A stretch of DNA of 64,000 nucleotides from positions 103,059,263-103,123,262 of the forward strand of contig JARDYH010000007.1 of NCBI GenBank assembly GCA_029215795.1, read 5' to 3'. Source of the DNA: Anniella stebbinsi (taxonomy: Eukaryota > Chordata > Lepidosauria > Squamata > Anniellidae). This document shows, one piece after another, positions 58,401 through 64,000 of this stretch (position 1 is its first letter; every line of letters starts with the position of its first letter). The position numbers were made by a program, and so were the translations under genes. The notes under the pieces are model-generated. The model made no database searches, was not told where the DNA came from, and saw nothing but the letters and a program-made list of their open reading frames with translations.

Positions 58401-59097
58401 GTATGAAAACAACCTCTTCTGACAAAAAATTGCCGTTTTGCTTGTGTGGTATTTTTTAGGTCTTCTCACCTTCTGTATCTCAGAAAGGCCATCTATGTTA
58501 GCCCTATTCAAGTGTCCTAGTCCAGGCTATTGTAATCATGTGGAGGCTCTGCCTGTGCCATCCCATCCATGTTGCCCCTGCCCTTTGCACATTGAGGGGA
58601 ACGACTGTAACGGGCAGCCCGCTCTTCATGCATAGACTGCCCCATGGGGGCTCCACCCTTGATGATTCCCCTTTACAAAATGGCCCCTTCCTGAACATAA
58701 GTGATCTCAATTGCATGGAGGGAAAAGGCAAAATACGTCTCTTGAAGTGTTGATAATATGCAAATCCATTTAAATGTAATCAGTTAAAGGGCATTAATCA
58801 AGTATCATCAATTATTCTACAAGTGATTTGTTGGAAAGGCATTTTGCGGAGGTGAAGGGATTTAGGAGCTGCACGCTAGTGTGGAGGACTAAGGGAGCCT
58901 TAGGAATGGTCTCCTCAAGGCCATGTGCTCCACGACAAAACTATCGGCAATCAGCTGAAGAAAAACCTCTGCCCATGCCTCTGAGCACTGAGAATATTTT
59001 TTTCATATCCTCCCTCCCTCCCTCTCTCTTTCTTTCCCCCACCCCACTCCACCCCACCCTTGTTTTCTTGCTCAGGATCCCACTGGTGAACCTGTGA
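46439..59097 (+). CDS. PIANP: PIANP, PILR-alpha-associated neural protein (spliced, 5 coding segments)
   Basis: Spliced CDS join(46439-46455, 48041-48609, 49121-49202, 54063-54290, 59076-59097), 918 nt, 305 residues. Every intron has GT-AG borders and every junction keeps phase. Visible parts: hydrophobic signal peptide (about residues 10-31); CVW motif at 63-65; basic proprotein-convertase-like site RLRR at 97-100; a conserved ectodomain block around SSQYPWAIVWGP (118-130) and SANPGF; the juxtamembrane block APATLRPFLFG-type (about 181-191); one transmembrane helix at about 201-221 beginning after VDPQLYV; then the basic stop-transfer KFCWDRNQKRR and a cytoplasmic tail with QQPLTDLSPA and the C-terminus QLNRIPLVNL. 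These blocks match what I recall of mammalian PIANP (C12orf53/LEDA-1, about 280 residues), a neural type I membrane protein that is cleaved by a furin-like protease and, in mammals, binds the receptor PILR-alpha through a sialylated O-glycan. Start chosen at 46439: the ATG has G at -3 and +4 and gives an N-terminus starting MET before a Leu-rich signal, like the mammalian MES start. An in-frame ATG at 48048 is the alternative. Confidence 0.95.
46483..46558 (+). mobile_element. CR1 LINE 3' end in PIANP intron 2
   Basis: Reads GCAGGGGGTTGGACTCGAT, GGTCCCAACTCTAC and then the octamer tail ATTCTATGATTCTATGAT, the hallmark of CR1 3' ends. It begins less than 30 bp after the exon 2 donor. Confidence 0.85.
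46743..47142. repeat. Perfect 84-bp inverted repeat with nested hairpin (PIANP intron 2)
   Basis: 46743-46826 is the exact reverse complement of 47059-47142, 84 of 84 bases. The 232-bp spacer holds a second hairpin at about 46912-47010 (CACAACACGCTAGCCCACA ... GTGGGTTAGCGTGTTG) and a partial direct copy of the arm at about 47033-47058. Probably a hairpin DNA-transposon derivative; no autonomous relative is seen. Confidence 0.85.
48041..48609 (+). other. PIANP: PIANP exon 3 (signal peptide and most of ectodomain)
   Basis: The acceptor CTTCCCCCTCAG ends at 48040 and the donor is GAAG|GTAATG at 48610. The 569-bp exon encodes residues 7-195 and part of codons 6 and 196. It includes the signal peptide, the CVW motif, the RLRR cleavage site, the YPWAIVWGP block and the PATLRPFLFG block. 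This is the largest coding exon and is GC-rich compared with the flanking introns. Confidence 0.95.
48716..48932. repeat. DNA element with GGGTGCTTCC ends (PIANP intron 3)
   Basis: GGGGTGCTTCCAGGTGGAG at the left and AATAAAAGCTTTGTCTGGAAGCACCC at the right; its internal order matches 1512-1742 (AAGAAAAAAAGA, GGGAGGGTTATGAGTGGAAG). Confidence 0.65.
49121..49202 (+). other. PIANP: PIANP exon 4 (transmembrane helix)
   Basis: The acceptor TCTATTCCAG ends at 49120 and the donor is TG|GTGAGT at 49203. The 82-bp exon encodes VDPQLYV followed by a hydrophobic helix of about 20 residues ending ILKF, then two bases of the Cys codon shared with exon 5. Confidence 0.95.
50064..50248. mobile_element. Short hairpin element inserted in the old LINE
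   Basis: CCTGTTCAGATG at the left and CGTCTGCACAGGG at the right are imperfect inverted repeats. The middle has GGTTCACACGCC and GGTTCACATGACA. It separates LINE sequence that is contiguous in related copies. Confidence 0.6.
50612..51101 (+). mobile_element. Short LINE 3' fragment, first of a tandem pair
   Basis: The frame at 50652-50948 reads KYKVLVITFKALHGMSPGYL, LRDRLLPYNPPRTLRSS and APRLWNGLLEEIRQI to EF then stop. The 3' UTR has CCCGCCTCGATCCGGAGGGAGAGGCGGG and an (AAT)n(ATT)n tail. It is a 5'-truncated insertion into the older LINE. Confidence 0.78.
51102..51576 (+). mobile_element. Short LINE 3' fragment, second of a tandem pair
   Basis: Same family and same order as 50612-51101 (TCCATTGGCTGCCAATTAG, GGTGAAGTATAAAGTGTTGG, the 3' UTR with GGAGGGAGAGGTGGG and an ATT tail). 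It has a small deletion around the LRDRLLP block and several substitutions. It abuts the first copy directly. Confidence 0.75.
52893..53040 (+). mobile_element. tRNA-derived SINE
   Basis: A-box-like TAGCTCAATGG at 52905-52915, followed by GAGCACAATGCTTGGCATGCAAAAGG (a tRNA-like arm), a degraded B box, then a body with CATCTCCAGGTAGCGCTGGGAAAGG and CTGGAGAGTCACTGCCAGCC. This is the text of a common squamate SINE. It is truncated at the 3' side. Lies in PIANP intron 4. Confidence 0.75.
54063..54290 (+). other. PIANP: PIANP exon 5 (cytoplasmic tail)
   Basis: The acceptor TTCTTCTTGCAG ends at 54062 and the donor is AACAG|GTAAAT at 54291. The 228-bp exon encodes the basic juxtamembrane WDRNQKRRHH, a Gln/Ser-rich stretch, QQPLTDLSPA and the tail up to QLN plus two bases of the final Arg codon. 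Confidence 0.95.
54592..54911. mobile_element. hAT-like hairpin MITE, dimer (320 bp)
   Basis: Perfect 8-bp duplication ACTATGTG (54584-54591, 54912-54919). The first unit, 54592-54763, is exactly 172 bp with its own right end GGTCACTCTA; the second is truncated at its left. Both outer ends carry GATAAAATCC in place of the usual CATATGAAAAGG. Lies in PIANP intron 5. Confidence 0.9.
55354..56036. mobile_element. GC-rich hairpin MITE (second family), split by hAT-like MITE
   Basis: Ends GTCCCCTCTACAAG and CTTGTAGAGGCAGC with the 5-bp duplication CCTAG (55349-55353, 56037-56041). Interrupted at 55433-55752. Without the insert and its duplicated 8 bp it is 355 bp. CpGs are partly decayed. Confidence 0.9.
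55433..55752. mobile_element. hAT-like hairpin MITE, dimer, nested in the second MITE family
   Basis: Perfect 8-bp duplication GGCAAATC (55425-55432, 55753-55760). Inverse arrangement of the copy at 8091: the truncated unit comes first, and the complete 172-bp unit is 55581-55752 (TAGAGTGACC ... GGTCAGCCTA). Inserted in the element 55354-56036. Confidence 0.93.
56050..58250. other. PIANP: PIANP intron 5, no further element recognised
   Basis: Contains a C/G-rich stretch at 57350-57470 and a short CAG run at 57836-57855. No coding signal beyond chance frames. Confidence 0.5.
58262..58380. repeat. Hairpin repeat common in reptiles (GGGAGTTGCAGTCCA type)
   Basis: GACTTCAGCTCCATTAGCCC..CAGCATGGCCAATGG faces CAGGAATGCTGGGAGTTGCAGTCC. 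Imperfect hairpin of about 120 bp in PIANP intron 5. I recognise this text as a frequent squamate dispersed repeat. Confidence 0.65.
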
Positions 59098-59835
59098 CCA
59101 CACTGGGAGAAGCAAGGCCTGGCTCCTTTGGGTTGAGATCAAATGTTGGATCTCCAAGGGAATCCCAGAGAACTGGCAGCCCTCCCTTTAGCCCCATCAT
59201 CCTGTGAGTTTGGTACGGCCACTCCTGACACAGCAGCAGATGTATCGTGGATCCCTTTGTGTCATGACCTTCCATCACCATTGCAGATCCAACCAAACCA
59301 AGGATGCGCTCAGGTGCTGCCTGACAGGTTGGGCTTTACAGCGGGCCCTGATTGTAGGGGTGGCTGGGCCGGTCTCATGTGAGCAGAGGGTTGCGAGGCA
59401 GGGCAAGTACTATTGGCATCGTAAATAGGTCCCTCACACACACACACACACACTCACCTACATACATACAAATATTTATTTATTTGTTTGTAAGCATGCG
59501 TGATACCCAGGGGCAGGATGCTCTGTGTCTCCTCATCCCTTCCAACTCCAGTTCTTCCCTTCATTGTGAGACTTGAAGTGTCTTCCGAAGAGCCAGACTG
59601 AGCATCACTTGCCATGGGTGATGAAGACCCTTCTGCATGATGGGCAGATAGAAAATATAAGTGGGGTGGAGGAGAATTCGACACCCAGCATTAGTAGCAA
59701 ACCGGCACATCTCCATTTCTGTCAGCCAGTTTTCCATAGTTGCTTTCAAACTAACTTTTCTTTGGAATTGCCATTTTTCCCCACTCACTTTTTATGTGGG
59801 TTGTGGAATTAATAAAACATAATTGCAACACCAGA
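59076..59835 (+). other. PIANP: PIANP terminal exon: last 22 coding bases and 3' UTR
   Basis: The acceptor TTTTCTTGCTCAG ends at 59075. The exon completes Arg and adds IPLVNL then TGA at 59095-59097, the characteristic PIANP C-terminus. About 740 bp of 3' UTR follow, to an AATAAA at 59811. The end coordinate is an estimate, about 20 bases after the signal. An AC-dinucleotide run lies in the UTR near 59436-59455. Confidence 0.88.
59811..59816 (+). terminator. PIANP: Poly(A) signal AATAAA of PIANP
   Basis: Canonical AATAAA, the first good candidate downstream of the stop codon, in a T/A-rich context. Cleavage is expected 10-30 bases later. No transcript evidence is available here. Confidence 0.6.
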
Positions 59836-59839
59836 CTAC

Positions 59840-62010
59840 TTAGTAGGGACATGGTTACGGGGACTGAGGATTTTAAGGGCTCTTCTGCCTCTAATTAAAC
59901 ACTTCTTGGTTGGAGGTGCAGCTCTTTTTATTGTTTCCTAATGAGTATGGGGGATTACCTATCGGATAACCTATTGATTGTCCTTGAACAGCTTCTCTTA
60001 ATGGACTAATATCAGTGTTAAGGGACACTTAATACCTATTTATTACTAATCCCCTATGCCTGTTCAGCAATACATGGGCTGGACCTACAAGGAGGAAACA
60101 TTTAAGCAACGTCGCTGGTAACCTTTACTGAATTTACTGACTTACTTGTGAATAAAATTATGGGAGATTCGTAGTCATGGAAAAAGGCATTGCGGGATAA
60201 TATTGTAAGTGCTATATTCAGTGTGTGTTGGAATGTCTTTTTAAATTCCACTTGCAACTAACTACAGAAAAGTAATTCCTCAGCAGCACTAATGGACTGT
60301 AGTGCAGAAGCAACCCATAACGTATTTTGTCCCTTCTTCCTGCATTTCCATAGCATCTTTTTGGTCCTGTTTGTGGGTTTCCTTCATTACTCTTACTAGG
60401 TGATGGTGCAGAGCTGTTATATTTGTTAAACCTGTTTTGTTCTCTGTTCACAGAGATGTCGATTAATATATTTTATTAAGTTTTTTTAAAATAATAAAAA
60501 ACATGCATATAAGCTAATATAAAAGAAAAGAAAACTATTCACCAATAAGAGCAGCAGAAGGCCACTTTTGGGACTGTGGGCACATTTGGCAATTTGAGAA
60601 ACTGTCTTGGGCACCATCTCACCATGAGAGCACTGCAGATGAAAGCCTCAGCCTGCAGCCATCTGTCACCTTCATTTCCTAAGAATGACGCTGAGCCTCA
60701 GCCTGTAGCCCAGAGGCACTTGTGGAAAAAGAAGACCGGAGCAATTGGAGGCCCTCACTTAGCTTTGAAGCGATCCCAGGGGGACACTTTTTTATTTAAA
60801 CAACAGCAACAAAATGCAAAGTGGGAGGGGTTAGGGCACCTTGGCAGAAGCCTGGAAAAGTGCCTGAGGCTGCTCTGGAGCTTGCCGGTGCCCCCCTTGA
60901 CTCTACCCCTGCAATAGGAGAACATGTCAGAACCTCACCATGTTTAAAACACTCCAGGTTTCTCTAAACTATTACTTAGATTTGGCATCATTGAAACTTA
61001 TTCCCAGCCCTTTTATATCACTAATTGTGGGTATCACAATGGCCCAAACCATACTGGCTGGATTTGGACAATCAGCAGGGAAAAGAGGCCACCGTCCGTG
61101 GCTTCTTTTCCGGGCCCCATGCGTACTGCTCACATGCCTGCCATTTCTCTAATTACCCTCATTGCAGCATCTCAGGAGTTGCCAGGCCATCTGAACCCAG
61201 CGAAGTGTGCAACAGAGGTGGCTTCCAAACCACCCCACAACCCATGGTTTGTTGTTAGGGGTTACGGGGTGGTTTGGAAGCCACCCCCAGCCACGCGCAT
61301 TGCAGGGTTCAGATGACACAGGAACCCGAGCTGCAGCAAGGGTAATTAAGGAAATGGGGGGGGGGGTGCAATCAGCTTGTGCAGGGCAGGAAAAAGAAAA
61401 TGTGGTGACTTCTTTTCCTCCGCTGCTCTCTGCACCCGTTTATGGATTTCAACCAGACTTGAAATGTTGATGGCTTCAGTAACTTCTTTACATGAATTTC
61501 TTTTATAATGGGAGCAAAATCAAGAACTATATACAGTTTTCTTTTCCTTCCCATCAAGGAAGCAACCTGTTGCTTTTTCTTCTTCCAGTTTCTGACAAGG
61601 GCTACTTCTTTCTCAAACCCCATTCAAAAATTGCATGGGGGGCACCCTACTTTTCTTGAGCCACAGACAGATGCATATGAGGAATACTCCACCTCTTAAT
61701 ACTTTCCTTCCAGGATCTTAAATGTGATTGTTATGAGATACCCTGAACAAAACCAAAGTTGGCTGCTGCTTCTTTTTGAGTTATGTTTCACCCTGCTGTT
61801 CCTCCAACAAGCTCAGGACAGCACACCTTGTCCCGCACCCCCATTTTATCCTCACAGGTCCATCAGGTGTGTTAAACTGTGAGCCTGTTTGTACATAAAG
61901 ACAAACCATCAATTTAAAAACTGATGGATTGTTATGTACAAGTAGGATTGAGCAGGTGCGCTGTCTACAGCACACCCGCCTCTTCCACTTTTACTCCACA
62001 ATCCACTATC
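59840..62010. other. Downstream of PIANP: no gene recognised
   Basis: A dispersed repeat starts near 60556 (GGGACTGTGGGCACATTTGGCAATTT; related text at 1395-1440). No exon of a neighbouring gene is identifiable. Confidence 0.45.
61186..61322. repeat. Short hairpin element
   Basis: CCATCTGAACCCAG ... GGTGGCTTCCAAACCACCCC faces GGGGTGGTTTGGAAGCCACC ... GGGTTCAGATGACA. A strong hairpin of about 137 bp. Confidence 0.75.
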
Positions 62011-62016
62011 AGTTCC

Positions 62017-62210
62017 TTCATAGGTTGTGGAGCATGGTGTCCGAACCCAGTGGTTAACCCAACAACAAAACCTTGCCTCCTTTGTAGGTTGTGGAGCATG
62101 ACGTCTGGACCAATGGGTTGTTTAGGGGCTAAACAACCCAGTAGTTAACCCATGGTTTGTTGGGTTAATCATGGTGTTCAGACATCACACTCCACAACCT
62201 ATGAAGTAGC
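62017..62210. repeat. Hairpin element with a three-fold GGTTGTGGAG motif
   Basis: Left: CATAGGTTGTGGAGCATGGTGTCCGAACCCAGTGGTTAACCC region. Right: GGGTTAATCATGGTGTTCAGAC and CACTCCACAACCTATGAAG in inverse order. A third copy of GTAGGTTGTGGAGCATGACG lies between (about 62083). Confidence 0.65.
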
Positions 62211-62317
62211 AAATTGTGTAGTAAAACAAAAGAGGTGAATGAGCGGCAGGCAGTGTGCCCACGCATCCCCACTCATACACAACAACCCATGGGTTGTCAT
62301 TATGTGCCAACCAGGTC

Positions 62318-62405
62318 TGTATGACTGGCCCAAGGCATCATGACTGAGTGGGGATTTGAACTTGGGTCCCTTGAGTCCAACACTGACCAGTACACATTAC
62401 TCACT
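62318..62405 (-). mobile_element. MIR-like SINE fragment
   Basis: GGCCCAAGGCATCATGACTGAGTGGGGATTTGAACTTGGGTCCC is the antisense of a tRNA-like head (the B-box region reads as GGGATTTGAAC). MIR-type SINEs have this text. Related degenerate text lies at 24040-24190. Confidence 0.55.
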
Positions 62406-62699
62406 CTTAAGTTTTGGAGGGGAAAGTGGCTAGGTAGCATTCAGGTCTGATTTGACTTGCTTTTAAAGATGACTCACAGCACAATTGTATGATCATTTAC
62501 GCTGAAGTAAGTTCCATTGTGGCTTACTCCATTATCAGTGTGTTGAGGGTTGCAGCTTTAGAACCACCAAGTGTTCAAAGGTGAACAGGGCTCTTATACT
62601 ATTCAAAAGGAGTGAACTTCGGACAAATCCAGCTGAGAGAAGCTGAAATGCTGTCTATAACTAATTAAAAAGTATAGTTGACTTCCTCCTCTGTAAAAC

Positions 62700-63000
62700 T
62701 CATATTAAGCATTGAAAATGTTTATATCCTACCTTTCTGCTTTTTTTTCACCTTCAAAGCCATTCAAGTAGTTTACAGCAATCTAAAACTCAAAATATAA
62801 AATCCAATTTAAAATAACAACAAGGAGAACAAAAACAATCAACTGTTAAAAGCCTGGAAAATAAAGCTGTTTTGCTTGGCATCTGAAAGCTAAATTAATT
62901 GATGTCAAGCTGATATTTCTGGGGAATGAATTCAATAAGCAAGGTACCACCACTAAGAAGACAATATCCCTGGTCACCATCCATATAGGTTTTAAAGGTG
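62700..63000 (-). mobile_element. Probable old LINE 3' end, antisense
   Basis: AAATTGTTTATATCC-like 3' UTR text (TTTATATCCTACCTTTCTGC) next to GTTTACAGCAATCTAAAACTC and AAAAGCCTGGAAAATAAAGC, resembling antisense copies of the L2/CR1-clade 3' end at 25668-25900. Degenerate; class uncertain. Confidence 0.4.
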
Positions 63001-63894
63001 GGCACCTAGAGTGTTGTATATATGAGGAAAGTTGTAACTGTATAATATTCTTTAAATATATAACATCTAGACCCATGACGGCTTAAACTATCTTAATGCG
63101 ATGTTTGTGCTACTTTATTTATTTGATTTAATAATGCCAGTGTGATCAGTCATCTAGGCTAATCAAGTATTCCGTTCTACCTAGACATTATTATTAGAAG
63201 GTGCACTAAAAGATAACTACTATTTCCCCAGTCCCGAGCACACCTGTAGTGATTCATATTATCCCACCCCAGATCATGGCCTCTGTCAGCTCTCCAGGAT
63301 TATAACCTGTTGATATTTTATTTATTTATTTTTATTTATTTAATAAATTAATAGACCATGTGCCTGTCACAGCCACGGTTAAATACTTTAAATTCCCATT
63401 GATTTAAGTGAAAGAGTTACACATATGTTTAAATCTGACTGGCTGATGGCTTGTTCCTCAGGAATAGTAGGCCCTGGAAAAGGTAGTAGTGGGTGATTAA
63501 GTGATCTGGATTGTGTGTGTGTGTATGGGGCAGGAGGGGGATTGGAAGGAGCTACAGACCCTCCCTTTGATCAGTTGCCCTAATAGAGTTAGTAACAAGG
63601 CTCCTAGTTTATGTCCTATAGGGTCAGCTAACTCTCCTCCCTGTCCTGCTGTTGCTGTTATTAATGGTTTGATCTGCAAAAATCAGCAGATGAAGCTTTT
63701 TGTGGCATAGAGATAAATATTTCCAATATTTCCCTCCAACCCCTCCCCCCCAAATTACCAAAAAGTAAATAAACACAGAAAACAAAATATATACGTAGGC
63801 CGAATGTAGAATATTTTATTTATGTTAATTGTACCCCACTTTTCTACCAAGAAAAGTGGCATTCAAGGCAGCTTAGAATCATAAATAAAAAATT

Positions 63895-63940
63895 ATGCAG
63901 GGCAATCATGCAACAAAAGCTTTGCCTGGAAGCACTCTCT
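63895..63940. repeat. Right-end fragment of the GGGTGCTTCC element
   Basis: CAGGGCAATCATGCAACAAAAGCTTTGCCTGGAAGCAC corresponds to the right end of 48716-48932. Confidence 0.5.
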
Positions 63941-64000
63941 ATGACACTCTCCATCCATTAGTGCTACTTTCCCATCTTTTTTAAGGGTTAGGGTTTTCTT

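Noticed and set aside
59143..59382. 79-codon plus-strand frame in the PIANP 3' UTR
   Set aside because: Lies downstream of the PIANP stop with no domain or conserved text that I recognise.

Overview
The window looks like nuclear DNA from a squamate reptile, most likely a lizard. The reasons are the mixture of L1, CR1-type and L2/CR1-clade LINEs, abundant short hairpin DNA transposons, tRNA-derived and MIR-like SINE pieces, and a single vertebrate gene with long repeat-filled introns. The organism is inferred from repeat content only; no species is claimed.

One host gene can be supported, PIANP (PILR-alpha-associated neural protein, a type I membrane protein), on the + strand. Its coding part is five exon segments: 46439-46455, 48041-48609, 49121-49202, 54063-54290 and 59076-59097. 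All have GT-AG borders and matching phases, giving 305 codons plus stop. A CpG island at about 11.98-13.8 kb holds a likely 5' non-coding exon ending at 13607 with a strong splice donor. If it belongs to PIANP, intron 1 is about 33 kb and the exon carries a 28-codon upstream ORF whose stop is made at the exon 1/exon 2 junction. A poly(A) signal lies at 59811.

Layout. 1-11.6 kb: no gene; old LINE scraps, hairpin elements and simple repeats. 11.6-13.8 kb: a CpG-rich hairpin element next to the CpG-island promoter. 13.6-46.4 kb (putative intron 1): a full-length antisense L1 with perfect 15-bp target-site duplications at 16.7-22.5 kb; three copies of one L2/CR1-clade LINE at 25.7-27.2 (antisense), 31.8-35.1 and 35.3-37.65 kb (the last with an uninterrupted 675-codon ORF); and many hairpin DNA elements. 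46.4-59.8 kb: PIANP coding exons with repeat-rich introns. 59.8-64 kb: no gene recognised; hairpin and SINE/LINE remnants.

The most informative non-gene signals are two non-autonomous DNA-transposon families. The first is hAT-like, with 8-bp target duplications, a 172-bp unit and about 320-bp dimers. The second is about 353 bp, rich in GCGCATTA words, with 5-bp duplications. Each has inserted inside a copy of the other. I see no tRNA, rRNA or CRISPR gene. I found no convincing new multi-gene system; the novelty here is in the mobile-element architecture.
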